Shown here piece by piece: positions 1-11,319 of a DNA stretch of 64,000 bases. Source of the DNA: Artemisia argyi. Its lineage: Eukaryota; Streptophyta; Magnoliopsida; Asterales; Asteraceae. A model generated the notes under the pieces. The model was given only the letters and a program-made list of their open reading frames with translations, made no database searches and had not been told where the DNA came from. The DNA is taken from contig CM060680.1 in assembly GCA_030686995.1 (NCBI GenBank), positions 203,037,322-203,101,321 of the forward strand, in the 5' to 3' direction. Position numbers and translations under genes: made by a program. How positions within the stretch are numbered: position 1 is the stretch's first letter; every line of letters starts with the position of its first letter.

Positions 1-480
1 GTTAACACCTCAACCAAGACCTCTTTGGTTAAGTGAGCGAAGGCCATTGAGGCTAGCTTGCTTAACGCATCTGCCTTTTTGTTTTGGTTTCTTCGGACGT
101 GCTCCATGTTGTAGGATTCAAACCCTTGTAAGATTTCTTTTGCTTTATCTAGGTATTGTTTGATAGTGGACTGTTTTGCCTCGTAGGAGCCTTTGATTTG
201 ATTGGCGACCAGTTGCGAGTCGACGAAAATCGAAAGGTTGCGTACCTCCATGTCTTAAGCTAGGCGTAGGCCTGCTAACAAAGTTGCATACTCTGCTTCA
301 TTGTTGGTTGTCTCAAATTCGAAACGCAGTGCATAAGTGTATTCTTTCCCTTCTGGATTGACTAGCATCAATCCTGCTCCTGAACCGTCAGAGCTTGAGG
401 CTCCATCTGTGTATAATTTCTAGTTATCCTCCTTTTTCGAAGGCCTCTTCATGGGAGGTTCTTTATCTTTACTTGGCTCG
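1..480 (-). pseudogene. archaeal-type RNase H (aRNH) segment of Tat-lineage pol, partial
   Basis: The minus strand reads as a second RNase H domain. It has the NNEAEYATLLAGLRLA segment typical of plant aRNH (around 245-310), followed by FVDSQLVANQIKG and a C-terminal region with ADALSKLASMA. It would degrade RNA in the RNA-DNA hybrid during reverse transcription. One stop codon interrupts it between the LAGLRLA and MEVRNL stretches (about 255-257). It runs off the window on the left, where integrase is expected. The family call is firm; the copy is non-functional. Confidence 0.75.
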
Positions 481-489
481 GAAGGGGTT

Positions 490-1985
490 TCAGCAAGAAA
501 GTCTGCAAGGATTTGACCTTTTTATGGAGTTTCTCCATTTGTATTCTATTTCATGCTCTCCTAGTTCGATGGCCCATTTAGATACACTCCCCGATTTCTC
601 AGGTTTCGATAGTATTTGTTTGATGGGCTTACCAGTCAGTACCGTGATTGGATGAGCCTGAAAGTACCTTCGGAGGTGTCTCGTGGCGTGAACTAGAGCA
701 AGAATTAGCTTTTCCAATTCTGGGTAATTTTATTCAGCTCCTTGCAAAACTCGGCTGACGAATTAGATTGGAACTTGCCTCTTCTCTCTTTCTGCCAGGA
801 GTACTGCGCTAATGCTTTCATATGACGTTGCAATGTACATGTACAATACTTCTCCATTAATTGGGGCTTTGAGTGTCGGTAGGATTTCTATGAACTCCTT
901 CAGCTTTTGAAAGGCAGCTTCAGCTTCGACGCTCCATTGAAAAGTCTTCTTATCTACACATCCTTTAAGGGTCTTAAAGAATGGTAGTGATCGATATGCA
1001 CCCTTTGACAAGAACCTGCTCAATGCTGCTAGCTTCCCATTAGGCTTTGTACCTCCTTCAATGTTTTTGGGGCTTGCAGATCGGTGATGGCCTTCACCTT
1101 CGAAGGGTTTGCTTTGATTCCTTGTTTTGTAATTAAATGCCCAAGGAATTGCCCTTCTTCGACACCAAACGAGCATTTCTTCGGATTGAGTTTCATATTG
1201 ATGGCTCTCAGTTGGTTGAAGGTCTCTTGAATGTCGGAGAGTAGGTCTTCCTCTGTCCTACTCTTTATGACCATATCGTCAACATACGCTTCCAAATTTC
1301 TTCCTATCTGCTTATTGAAAGCCTTATCTACCAAACGCTAATAGGTTGCCCCTGCGTTTTTCAAACCGAAGTGCATCTTCTTATAGCAGTAAACTCCTTT
1401 TCCTGTATAGAAGGCTGTTTTTTCCTCGTCTTCTACCGCCATTTGTATCTGATGGTATCCCTTGTAAGCGTCTAAAAAGCATTTCAATCGGAATCCTGAT
1501 AAGGATTCCACCTTCTAGTCTATTTCTAGGAGGGGGTAGCAATCTTTTGGGCACGCTTTGTTGATGTCAGTAAAGTCAACGCATATACGCCATCCACCGT
1601 CACTTTTCTTTACCATAACTGGATTAGCCACCCACGTTTGGTATTTTACTTCTCTGAGTATGCCTGCTTGTACTAGCTCATCTACTTCTTTGCAGGCTGC
1701 GGCGTTTCTCTCAGGTGCAAGACTACGACGCTTTTGCTTGATAGGTTCAATGTGCTTGAACTCGTTAAGTTTGTGTTATGTTCCGAAGGGCTTACCATCG
1801 ATCATGAGACTTCTCGGAACTCCTATCATATCGGAGTATGTCCATGCGAAGATATCCTTGTTGTCTTTCAAGAGTTTTTCCAGGCTTGCTTTGAAGGTGG
1901 CAGGGAGTTGTTTTCCAATTACTACTGTTTGCTCTGGATGAAGCTCATTTACCACAATACGCTCTTCGGCGTCCCCGCAGCTCAA
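490..1985 (-). pseudogene. reverse transcriptase and RNase H of the Tat-lineage element, broken by stops
   Basis: Minus-strand reading frames between 1985 and 490 form a degenerate gypsy reverse transcriptase. The leading stretch (1985-1776) has the linker with DIFAWTYSDMIGVP. Next come the fingers and palm with RMCVDFTDINKACPKD, then the catalytic YVDD motif near 1280 followed by LNPKKCSFGV and FLGHLIT. The connection and RNase H regions follow at 1176-490. Stops separate the pieces at several points (for example near 1776, 1335 and 1030), and there is at least one frame change near 1030. The order gag, protease, RT, RNase H fits Ty3/gypsy. It cannot be translated as a single polyprotein. 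Confidence 0.85.
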
Positions 1986-2012
1986 AATATCCTTCGGAGG
2001 CTCCTGAGGATT

Positions 2013-3401
2013 TTATTTAATCTTCTTTCCCGCCTTTGGTGTTCCTTTCTTGTTATAATTAGATAGCACGGTTCCTATCCCGTTGGCTGTTTGGAACTTG
2101 ATTGCTGCATGTATGGTAGATACCACAATACCCATTTTTTGCATGGCGGTTCTTCCTATTAACAGATTATAAGGGGAATCTGACCTTATGATTGCGAAAG
2201 TGAGGGTCTCCGTCCTCGAGAGTTGTCCTTCGCCAATGGTTACATCTAGGGGAATTTCTCCAAGAGGCCATGAGTGTTCCCCCGAGAAGCCTACTAAAGG
2301 TACTTTCGAATCTTCCCTCTGTGATCTTATAGATGGCTTGAGCTTCAGAAAATAATGTCCGTATATGATCTCACAAGAACTTCCGCAGTCCATGTAGGCC
2401 CTGTTAACTTCTCGGTTGAAAATGAGTACCTTTATGACTACGGGGTCATCTGAGGGAGATTGACCCATTAAGGGTGGAAATGTTACTTCCTCCACACTGG
2501 GTGCTTTTTCCTTAATTTCTTTCCTTTTATGGCTCGGTCCTCCCTTGCGAACCATAAGAATCGGAGCTTCATGGACGTGGTTCTTCCCATTTGGGGTGTC
2601 GGTGACCTTTTCTTTTCCTTTTCTTATACCTTTTATTGGATGTGTCAGTTGTCCCGACTTGATAGCTTCCTCTATTTGCTTCTTCAATTCTCTGCAGCTA
2701 TTTGTTTCGTGACCAAAATCTTCATGGAAGTGGCAGTATTTGGTCATGTCTCGGTTCCTCCCGCTGCTGTTCATGCGAGGGGGGAGTTCGAAAGCCTTTG
2801 CTGCCCTTTCTGTAGCCAAAATTTCTTTTGGAGACTTCGTCAAGCTTTCCAGCAGGCTATGATTAGGGACTTTGTTATAAGGAGAGAATTTGTGCTGATT
2901 CTTGTTTTTACTCCTTTGTCCTTCCCAAGAAGATTGCTTTGCTCCTTTATTGTTCTCCATTGGAGCTCTATTGGTAGACACCTCCTTGGCTTCTATCCAA
3001 GTGTATGTTTTTTCCATCAAGCCTTTGTAGGTTGCCGGAAGGTCTGTGGACAAGAATTCCACAAGATTCCGGTTGCGTAGGCCATGGACGAAACCAGAAA
3101 TGCGTTGCTCTTCATGTAAGCCCAGAATTTGTAGAGTTTCATCAGTGTATCTAGTGACAAAGCTTCTTGTGCTCTCGTTTTCCTTCTGCTTAATGTTGTG
3201 TACCGTGAGGTGCGTTCTTGTGAACTTCTTCTGTTGGCTGAAGTGAGATCTAAACTTAGCCTTCAGATCATCAAGGTTAATGATACTTCCCGGTTTCTGC
3301 CCATTCCACCAAATACGTGTAGAATCCCGGAGGGTGTAGGTAAACATGTGACAGGCTATGGGCATAACCCACTTTTGCATCTTTATAGCTCCTTCGAACA
3401 A
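2013..3401 (-). pseudogene. Tat-lineage Gag C-terminal part and aspartic protease
   Basis: This is an open reading frame of 462 codons on the minus strand. The first two thirds are a capsid-like Gag domain (KAKFRSHFSQ, then a zinc-binding YCHFHEDFGHETNSC segment around residue 225). The last third is a retroviral-type aspartic protease with an LLIGRTAMQKMG tail. The usual Asp-Thr/Ser-Gly or Asp-Gly-Gly active-site triplet reads Asp-Cys-Gly (MDCGSSCEIIY), an unusual central residue. The frame is only a fragment of a longer Gag-Pol: stops at 3402 and upstream cut it from the N-terminal Gag, and the RT frame downstream is also broken. Confidence 0.85.
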
Positions 3402-3556
3402 GTGCAGGAAATTATCAGGATCCCCTTTCCCATCATAGGTGCCTATGTGTTAAGGCATCTTTAAACCGTCTGGTAGAGGATAATCCTCAATCCATCTTAC
3501 AAAAGGTGTCGTAGGGCCCGTAGATTCAGGGTACGAGTAGGTGTAAGGCGGCATAT

Positions 3557-4426
3557 TCATAGGGACATTGCTGTATGGATTATGAGGAGGGGTATCCCTG
3601 AAGAGGGTTGATTAGGATAAAAATGATGAGGTGTGCTCGTGTTCGGAGGGTAACCATTATACATGGTATACGGAGGGTATATCATAGGATGGTTATATGG
3701 TACGGAAGTTTGTGAGGGATATTGATTGCTAGGTTTCCCATTCATGGGGGGATAAAGGTTTGGAGGATAACATTGAGCTGGAAGCTGGGGGTATATACCG
3801 ACGGGAGGAAGACTTCCTCCTGTGTTGTATGAACCTGGGTTACCTCCTACGCCAGATGCATGCGAGGGCTGTGGTGGAATCCCTGCTTCGGTCCTCCCCA
3901 AATGTGCAGCTAACAGTGGAGGTAGGTTTGCCTCCGTTTTTCCCCTCTGTTGGCTCTTCCCATTGGAGCCTTCAACAATCGTTCCTTCTCTCCTTGTGGG
4001 AGTCCTTTCGGGGACTCCCTCGAAGCCTAGATTATTTCCATTGGTCCTTCTACTAGCAGGAGACCCAATACGTAAGACTGGGTGATTAGCTCTGGAAGCT
4101 GAAGGCCTTGGTTCCATCTCGATCTCCTCATTATATTCATCGCTGGAATATTCTAACTCCCTTCACATTTCCGTGTTCCTTATTTGCCTCCTTCGAGCCC
4201 TTAGCAGGGACTCTAGCTCTTCGTAATTAGCGTCAATGAAGGCAGGACTAATGATAGGTTCTAGGTTAGCTGACGTGGATGCACGAAGGTTTGGCGTTAT
4301 TTCATGGTGAGATCGTGTGGTAAAAGTGGAGGCCGTGATTGGCAGAAGACCGTTGGTGTCAGTTACTGGTATTGGGGTTAAAGTCGAGAAACCCGGTGGG
4401 GGTGTAACTTCTCTTTCTGGATTCAT
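3557..4426 (-). pseudogene. N-terminal Gag region of the Tat-lineage element
   Basis: Two minus-strand reading frames, 4426-4163 and 4117-3557, make up the Gag N-terminus. The first starts MNPEREVTPPPG and ends at a stop after RRRQIRNTEM. The second is rich in Pro, Tyr, Gly and Asn, as low-complexity Gag linkers of this lineage often are. A stop near 4163 separates them, and another separates the second part from the capsid-like segment below 3401. The start codon lies about 70 bp inside the primer binding site, the normal place for gag. No other function is suggested. Confidence 0.7.
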
Positions 4427-4494
4427 GCCGGAATAATAGTGAGTGTATTTGACTGGTTATTTTACTTGGAAATAACGGGACTAATTGTAGCAGG

Positions 4495-4511
4495 TCCCAC
4501 GGATGGCGCCA
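4495..4511 (-). other. primer binding site of the Tat-lineage element
   Basis: On the minus strand this reads TGGCGCCATCCGTGGGA, a tRNA-complementary primer site like those of many plant gypsy elements, one base away from the end of the LTR at 4513. Confidence 0.8.
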
Positions 4512-4512
4512 C

Positions 4513-4880
4513 TGATTGTACAATAATTTGCACGACCAGGCCTTCGATGTTGATCAAAGGATATAGGGGATGTTGTGGTTGAGCCAAACTTGTGTCTAAC
4601 CTGAAAATAAGAAATACAAAGACACTACGTTAAGTGATTGCGCAGGGGTTGGACCCTGCGAACCACCTCCGGCGTGTGAATAAGTATTTGGTATGATAAT
4701 GTAGGTGAAATGTAGTAAAGTAGAGTAGTTGAGATTGCATACCAGAACTGAAACTCGTCCAAGACTATTTATATGGGAAGAAAACAGCCTTGGGGAGTGT
4801 TTCCACATTTGTAGGAGATCATGGGGGTGTCCCATGATTTTATGGTTAACCGCTTGATGAGGCGAAAAATGAACCGTTTT
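4513..4880 (-). repeat. 5' LTR of the Tat-lineage element (outer end uncertain)
   Basis: The LTR ends (minus sense) in ...CA next to the primer binding site. It contains a TATA box at 4766-4773 (minus strand TATAAATA), as expected for an LTR promoter. I could not fix the outer boundary because a different LTR-like block begins near 4915 and no target duplication is visible. The value 4880 is an estimate. Confidence 0.55.
4766..4773 (-). promoter_or_regulatory. TATA box of the Tat-lineage LTR
   Basis: TATAAATA on the minus strand, about 255 bp upstream of the LTR/primer-site junction and in the right orientation to drive gag-pol. Confidence 0.6.
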
Positions 4881-4914
4881 TAGGGGGTCATTTTAACCCG
4901 GATTCGAATTTATT

Positions 4915-6220
4915 TGATCAAATATTGCCCTAAATCGTTCCTTTTGTCATTTTAGGTACTTTTGGAGTGAATTCTGGAAAAGGAAGCATTTTGGACGTTT
5001 TTGGAGCATAAAAGTGAAGAAAACGGCAAAGTCTTAATTTTACTTGCTGGGAACAGTACCTGGCGGCGTCAAAAGTTCTCAAGTGACGGCATCAAGAGTA
5101 ATACAAGAGGTGGAAGTGGATATAGTCCATGACGATCCAGAAGAGTTTTGCACTAGGGACATGACGGCATCACCATAGGCCGTCATGGTTCAAATAAGAG
5201 TGACGGCCCAGAGTAGAATTGCACATGACCGCGTCAAAAGTGGATCTAGGCAATCCGATTTCATTATGGGCGGCGAGTTGACGGCGTCAGAATTTCCTTC
5301 TTGACATCGTCACCCTGTAAAATCTATATATAGTTTTGCAATTTTCATTCATTAGAGAGGAACAATTAGGGTGTAACTTTGGAGAGAAACCCTAGTCCGA
5401 ATATTACAGCTTTTTCAAGGGTTTTTACCCTTTGAAACCTTTCATGTTCAATTGAGATAAGTACTCTTTCAATTCATTCAATATGTTTATGTGTTGTTTG
5501 AATATATCTTACACTTGTCTTGAATTTAACATGCTTGGCTAGATCTCTTGTGTGTTTGCTTAGATGTAGTGAAACCTAGATGTTAATTATGGGTTGATTG
5601 TTTGTTTATAGTTGTTACGGATGATTGTATTCGATGTTAGGCTTAAGAAAACTGGCAGACTTCCGTTGGTGACATGCTTGAACGTCTTAAGAAACATGAT
5701 CAGAGGTGTACTATGATTTTTGGTTGTATTTAATGCGTAGGAGAATTCTAATGATCCCATGTTAGGAGCTTTTAACGGCTCGACATAGGAGTGAAGTAGG
5801 ATCCTATAGAGTTAGAGAATATTGTACACGGCCCTATGACTAGTATTAAGGAATACGACCCGTCATCCATGCAATTGTAACATACTATCAACCTGTAAAA
5901 GATATCTAGGGAGTAATGAAACCTAAGTAAACACAACTCTCCCTATTATTGTTCACACCACTAGTTTAATTAGATTTCATTTCATTTTTGTTATTTTATT
6001 TTGATTGCATCTTAGTTATTGGGTTAGTTGATTAGCAACTAATTCCGCCCACTCTTCCAAAACTGAGATTTTTAATTGTTTTTATAAAATATAAAAATAC
6101 AAAAAGAATCATCTCTCACCTCTAAACCTAATTTTTAGGCTTTCAAATCCTAGTGACACTATTCCTGAGTTGAACGATCAATCCCCCGGTACTTGTCACT
6201 ATACTATACTACAACGATCA
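4915..6220 (+). repeat. LTR-like block of another gypsy element (Tat/Athila style), possibly solo or truncated
   Basis: About 1.3 kb built like the Athila LTR at 9967: it begins TGATCAAATATTG, has GC-rich short repeats at 5060-5315, a TATA box near 5325, a long AT-rich transcribed part, and ends ...ACAACGATCA. The length is close to the 1.33 kb of that LTR. No matching second copy, primer site or 5-bp target duplication is visible at its edges, so both ends are estimates and solo-LTR status is unproven. Confidence 0.5.
5325..5333 (+). promoter_or_regulatory. TATA box of the 4.9-6.2 kb LTR-like block
   Basis: TATATATAG directly downstream of a cluster of TGACGGCRTCA-type motifs (5060-5315), the arrangement expected for a retroelement U3 promoter. 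Confidence 0.5.
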
Positions 6221-6646
6221 GGTACACTGCCTGGTGGGGGTTGTAAGCTTCTCGAGATCCCTCGAGAGGTAAAGCCTGGTGTGATTCCCACGTATCATCG
6301 CTAGGGCTTAATGTCCACTCTTCCTGAATTGGCGGGTCAGTCAAGGAGGAAGAGAGAACATGGATAAGACGGGGGACGTGGGTAAGACTTGGTCTTGCCC
6401 TCTTTCCATCTTATGTTCATTGAAGTGTACCCTGGAGGGCTTATACCTTCATTTGGCGAATTCCCATCTGGTAACTAGATCACAAGAGATTAGTTTTACG
6501 CCCAAGAAGGATTTAGGAGGCTAGCTAGAGCCTGCGATTATGTAGGTTTTGAGCAGACTCGAAGGGGAGTCCTTCGAGCTGACCGGAGGGTACATCATCA
6601 GTAATGGCTTGGGTCCCTGTGAGAAACTAATTTCTCTACTTTTCAT
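6221..6646. other. unassigned spacer between LTR-like block and copia fragment
   Basis: No reading frame of note. The segment has short inverted stretches such as CTCGAGATCCCTCGAGAGG near 6252. It ends with a splice-acceptor-like TGTGCAG just before the copia coding fragment. It probably derives from untranslated retroelement sequence, but I cannot assign it. Confidence 0.4.
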
Positions 6647-7487
6647 GTGCAGGGCAATCTACAAGAGGAGCTAAAAGATATTGTTATTGTGGATAGTGGA
6701 TGCTCTGGACATATGACAGGTGACATGTCCAAACTTGAAGATTTTGAAGCTTTTGATGGTGGATATGTTGATTTTGGGAATGATCCCAAAGGAGGAAAGA
6801 TTATTGGAATAGGTACATTAAGAACAGGAAATTTGGATTTTGAAAAAGTGTACCTTGTACAAGGACTTAAGTTTAACCTCTTTAGTGTCTCACAAATGTG
6901 TGACAAGAGGAACTTTATTCTCTTTACGGACACTGAATGTATGATCCTTTCTCCTGATTTTCAGTTGCCAAATGATAAGTTTGTGCTATTAAGAGTCCCT
7001 AGAACTGAAAATATATACAGTGATCATATAAAGAACATAGTTCCCAAAAGAGCTTTAACTTGTCTAATTGCAAAGGCCACTCTTGATGAATCCACATTAT
7101 GGCATAGAAGGCTTGGACATCTGAATTTCAAAACAATGAATAAATTGGTAAAAGGGAACCTTGTTAGAGGTTTACCTACAAATTTTTTTAAAACGGTGAA
7201 ACATGTGTTGCCTGTCAAAAGGGTAAACAACACATAGTTTCTTTTAAGTCCAAAACAGTGAACACAATTACTCAGCCTTTACATTTGCTTCATATGGACT
7301 TATTTGGGCCTGTTTTTGTGAATAGTTTGAATAAGAAGTCTTATTGCCTAGTTGTCACAGATGACTTTAGTAGATTTACTTGGGTATTCTTTCTAGCTTC
7401 TAAGGATGAAACTCCAGAGATTCTTAAGGAATTCATAACTAGAGTAGAAAACCTAATAAATCAAAAGGTCAAGATAATCACAACAAG
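6647..7487 (+). pseudogene. Ty1/copia protease-integrase fragment
   Basis: The first reading frame (6647-7237) starts at the protease active site (VDSGCSGHMTG) and runs through the Gag-pre-integrase zinc-binding region (WHRRLGHLNFKTMNKL). A one-base frame change in the T/A-rich stretch around 7180-7195 throws the next Cys-x2-Cys part of the zinc finger out of frame. The integrase core then resumes at 7258 (HMDLFGPV, VVTDDFSRFTWVFF) and breaks off near 7487 after VKIIT. The rest of integrase, RT and RNase H are absent. Protease upstream of integrase is the Ty1/copia order. This copy is dead. Confidence 0.9.
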
Positions 7488-9517
7488 ACCCCTTAGGGTA
7501 AGGGTCATTGTTGGACTGTTATGGGTTTTTCACTAAATATTGTTTTGGGCTATAATTTGATATAAACGATTAATGGGCTGAGATGGGTTTAACCAAAAAC
7601 TGAAGTGAGCTGTTGGACTGTGAATGTGGCGCTTAACCATTATTGACATATTGTTATCTAAATTGGTCTAAATTTAGTAATAGTAATGTGACAACATATT
7701 TAACTTGAATTATATAAGGTTGTTTAGAGTATTATTTTTTACTAATTTTATCGGAGTGAAGATTGGACTTGGACTTTGGAAAAATAAAACTTACGGGGTT
7801 TGACTATTTTTTTGGGATAAGTTTGTGCTACGAGATCGGTAGAAATTTGAGAAGCTACGGTAACTTGGTTGGTTTGTTAATTTACGAGTTCGTGTACTTA
7901 GTATCTCAAATATTCGGGGTTGGTTGGATGCATGATATTTGATGATCCTTGTTTGAGCATATTCACAGTGATCAAGACTTGGGCTATCTAGTTATATCTG
8001 TCAAAGGAGTTACGTTGTAGTGCTCACAGTATATAGCTATCACTTAAAGGAGTGACGTTGTAGTGCTCAGTGTCACACGAGATGTGGATAGTTCAAGAGG
8101 CGGATATATACAATAAAGGATGGAAGGTTGGGTATATACCACTACCTATAATTTAAGGAGTATTGGTGGTCTGCTCCAGATAGGTTCTTAATCTAATTTA
8201 GTGCAAGTTTAAGTCACGAATTTGTCTTTTATCGAGCTTCATCAAGGGATCGTCGTTTCTCGAGCTTCTAACGGGATTGTAGTATAAGCTCTTCTCAAGA
8301 GATGGTCAGACTTAAAGACACGTGGTGGATTGTTAGAGACGTGTTTTAACTTTTTACTCCATCTAAAGTTGAACACATTTCATCAAGTGGTTTAGGCATA
8401 TTACGAGCTTCATTGAATTCTTCATTTGCTAAACCATTGATGAGGAGATGAAATAGGGGTTACCACAAGAGAGTTTTAATCACCATCTTCTTCGTAGTAG
8501 TTTTTGGGTCTTTACACGTACTCATGATGTGACTGATAAACCACAACCATCACGGACTCTCGACAATGGCAAAAACGTCATTAGCATGCCATTTTTTAAG
8601 GGGAGAACAGGCGTATGACTCTTCTCTTTTTCTGTGGGAAGGAAAAATGTGTATGTTGGGGTTATAAATCACTAAGGGATCGAGCTTAATTATTCATGCC
8701 GGGGAGATTGATGTCAACCGTGCCAAAATATTCCGTGGTTTGTTACCTTGTTCGAGTTCAACTAATGCCTCTGGGATTCGAATTAGGTGTTATCATTTAG
8801 TACTCCAGTTGATTGGTTGATTCAGTTGACCCTCAAATATTCATAATGCTTCTGATGACTCTTAAATATAGCAAAAACAACATGAATGCTATTTTTGAGG
8901 GGGAGCATAGTTGTATATTGTTCTCTGTTCGGTTTACGTTTCCATGAAAAAAATGTGTACATGCAGTGAGTTAGAAATACATGAATAGGGCTATAGGCAT
9001 AGGGAAACCATGGTTGTTTCCTCTGTTTTGAAGCTACTCGGTTGCGAATAGTGGGATACCGGAGCTGGGTGGTCAGAACTTGGTATATCATTTGGAACTT
9101 CACCTGCTCAGTTAAACTGGATGATTCAGAAGTGGAAGAGATGGTTGATATCAAGACCCTCAAACGTGATCATGAATTTAATGTTTTGAATCTATAAACG
9201 GGGATGGTCAGTTTGAGTGGGAGCCGATTCAGAAACATCACAAGTCTTTGAAGAAGCGTGGTAAGCGTGGTCTTGAGTAGTTTTTATGATTATTCATTTA
9301 ATCTTTTTAAGCTCAAGATCACGATGGCCTAGTTGAGAGGGAGCAAACTCAATTAGTCATCAAAACATTTTTTGTCTTCAAGGATGCTGCACACCAAGCT
9401 CAGAGCAAAAGACCAAAGGCGAAGTTTATTCGGAAGAGAGAGCTTCAAGGTTACATTCAGCGTTACGTAAAGACATCAATGTCCACTAATCTAGACTACC
9501 TGTATTTAGGTGGAGAT
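7488..9517 (+). other. non-coding spacer of decayed copia sequence
   Basis: No protein-coding similarity is visible. The stretch contains repeated purine-rich tracts of polypurine type (GAGGGGGAGCA near 8896, AAGGGGAGA near 8600, GAGTGGGAGCC near 9218, GAGAGGGAGCA near 9337). It also has TGTTGG or TGTTAG sequences like copia LTR starts (7509, 8331). Two partly similar 90-bp stretches (8570-8660 and 8868-8960) suggest old internal duplication. Just before the LTR there is a polypurine tract (AGGTGGAGAT, ending 9517). Confidence 0.45.
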
Positions 9518-9812
9518 TGTTGGAACACAGAAATACAAGTAGTTTCTAGATTAGATATCTTGCCCCCGAGACACTTGTATAGTCTCGGGGGGAATAAGAG
9601 TATGCTAGAAATAGGTTGTGATACCCATGTACTATATACCCTCACAAGTTTCACTTGTGAGGTGTGTGTTGGAATAAACTATTATCATCCTTTCTATCTT
9701 CTTCTCTCTACTCTCTCTCTCTAACATCACCACCATGGGTGTGTTTGCCTACTCCGGTAGACCACCCGACACCATAATATCATCAACCTAGACTAAATTT
9801 TCGATCCTAACA
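9518..9812 (+). repeat. Ty1/copia 3' LTR (295 bp)
   Basis: Begins TGTTGGAACACAG and ends CCTAACA, so the termini form the short TGTT...AACA inverted repeat of copia LTRs. The sequence immediately upstream, TTAGGTGGAGAT, is a standard copia polypurine tract, which marks this as the 3' LTR of a plus-strand element. A matching 5' LTR is not evident in the window. Downstream the sequence passes directly into the Harbinger Myb/SANT-like gene fragment. Confidence 0.8.
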
Positions 9813-9966
9813 AGTTGGATAACATGAGACGGGCTAGATAAATGTATTGTGACGAGCATAAAAGAGCGTCGTTTCCTCAAGAGGATGCGTGGGAAATTTT
9901 GTGAAGCCATGCAAAATGGGACGCGCCGAAATCGGATGATTTAACCGGCGATGTCCCCAGGCAAAC
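9813..9966 (+). pseudogene. PIF/Harbinger-type Myb/SANT-like protein gene, left piece
   Basis: The plus strand reads MYCDEHKRASFPQEDAW..., HAKWDAPKSDDL and TGDVP, with two stop codons. This is the middle of the plant Myb/SANT-like protein family with a NAM-associated C-terminal domain, usually carried as the accessory ORF of PIF/Harbinger elements. The Athila element at 9967 cuts it; the C-terminal piece resumes at 20011. The N-terminal SANT part is missing because the copia element borders it on the left. Confidence 0.7.
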
Positions 9967-11294
9967 TGATATCTAATTATATATATTTCTCGAGCATTAT
10001 ATTATATGTTTATGATCATTTAGTGTGAACTTTTGGTACTTAATAGCATGAAATGAATGCAGGTTCACTCTCAGACGTTCAGAAGCATGAAACACTGAAA
10101 AGAACAAACTATCTCATCATTCGAAGCAATGAAATAAGAAGTCCATTATATACCTAACAAGTGCGCCGGTTTTCAAGCTAAGTGTGCCGCACTTGTCCTC
10201 TCGGTCAAAGGAAGTCAATAAGATATATTAAATAAAAGTGCGCCGGTTTTGTATTTTAAGTGCGCCGTACTTCCTCTGCATTTATGAAACTCTGGCGCCA
10301 AAAAAACAGCAAAGTGCGCCGCACTCATATCAAAGTACGCCGTACTTTGGACATCAGAAGCCTATAAATAGAGCTCATTTGCAAGCATTTGAACTCTCCA
10401 CTCAATAACCAATTCTCGCGAAGCAAAGATAAGAAGTACCACGTGATCCTGAGCCTTAGCCAGACGTGAACGAGTAAAGCAAGGGGTGTTAAATGCGTGT
10501 TGGTGTCAAAATCTTGGTTACTTGTGACACTTGTGTAATCCATTTGATCAATCCGATTCGTATGTATCTTGTTTACAATTTAATCATTTCTGTTGTTATG
10601 AACTCATTAGCCATGAAAGGCTAAACCTCTTGTGATTGCTTGGATATGTGAAATAATAAAGTGACTTATGATTATGTTTTGATCTCTATCAATTTCAAGT
10701 TTGTGTTGTGAACTATTTTATCTCTAGTCTTATCCCGTTTTGATATTGAAACTGGTTGAATATAATGTGTTGGGATAGGGCGAAAGAACCAATACGTTAA
10801 AAGCAATTCTAGGAACTTGTATGCGTTCCTAGCCTTTGAAAGGAGAAATCCACTTAGGAGAATCAATACAAATCTAGACTTGATTTGAAATACTATTTCG
10901 AGAGAAATCTCTTGATAGATAAACATGAATCTTGAATTCAACCTATGAATTATGAAATTGCTCTTTTGACGAAAATAGCGAGGTTATAAGTTGTGCACTA
11001 CTAATTATCAAACTGAGATCAAATCATAAGCATTGTTACTAGATTATCTAACCTATCCAAGCAATCATATGTTTTATTATTCGAATCCTTCATATTATCA
11101 TATTTGTTATTTGTTACTTATTGTCTTGTTTACTACTTATTTATACTTAAACTCGAACGAACTAAGTCCCTGTGGATACGACCTGGTCTTACCTAAAACT
11201 TATATTACCAACGAGGGTTATACTTATCCATGTGTTTGGTTTATTAAAATTGGTGAAACTAGTATTATAAATTTAAAGCTTTCCTTACACATCA
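9967..11294 (+). repeat. 5' LTR of the Athila-like element (1328 bp)
   Basis: Starts TGATATCTAATT, a small deletion relative to TGATAATGCTCTAATT in the 3' copy, and ends ACACATCA before the primer site. It contains six copies of a GTGCGCCGCAC-like motif at 10159-10348 and a TATA box at 10363. Confidence 0.9.
10363..10370 (+). promoter_or_regulatory. TATA box of the Athila-like 5' LTR
   Basis: TATAAATA just downstream of the GTGCGCCGCAC-type repeat cluster; the same arrangement recurs in the 3' LTR at 19137-19144. Confidence 0.7.
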
Positions 11295-11301
11295 AAGTTT
11301 T

Positions 11302-11319
11302 TGGCGCCGGTGCCGGGGA
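11302..11319 (+). other. primer binding site of the Athila-like element
   Basis: TGGCGCCGGTGCCGGGGA, seven bases after the LTR end. It is close to the tRNA-Asp-complementary primer site commonly reported for Athila/Tat elements. Confidence 0.85.

Larger units (their letters stand above)
1..4512 (-). mobile_element. Ty3/gypsy retrotransposon, Tat lineage, decayed and cut by the window edge
   Basis: Reading the minus strand from 4512 down, one finds a primer binding site, gag, aspartic protease, reverse transcriptase, RNase H and then a second, archaeal-type RNase H at the left edge. A second RNase H is a known mark of the Tat lineage (Ogre/Retand-like) of Ty3/gypsy elements. The proteins are interrupted by several in-frame stops, so the copy is dead. 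Integrase, the 3' end and the 3' LTR would lie left of position 1. The 5' LTR begins at 4513, beyond the primer binding site. Confidence 0.9.

Noticed and set aside
2529..3464. Plus-strand reading frames across 2529-3464 and others at 395-655 and 1346-2066
   Set aside because: They are antisense shadows of the minus-strand Gag-Pol of the Tat-lineage element.
7509..8331. Possible copia LTR between TGTTGGACTG (7509) and TGTTAGAGACG (8331)
   Set aside because: Neither sequence matches the 9518-9812 LTR, and no paired copy or target duplication was found.
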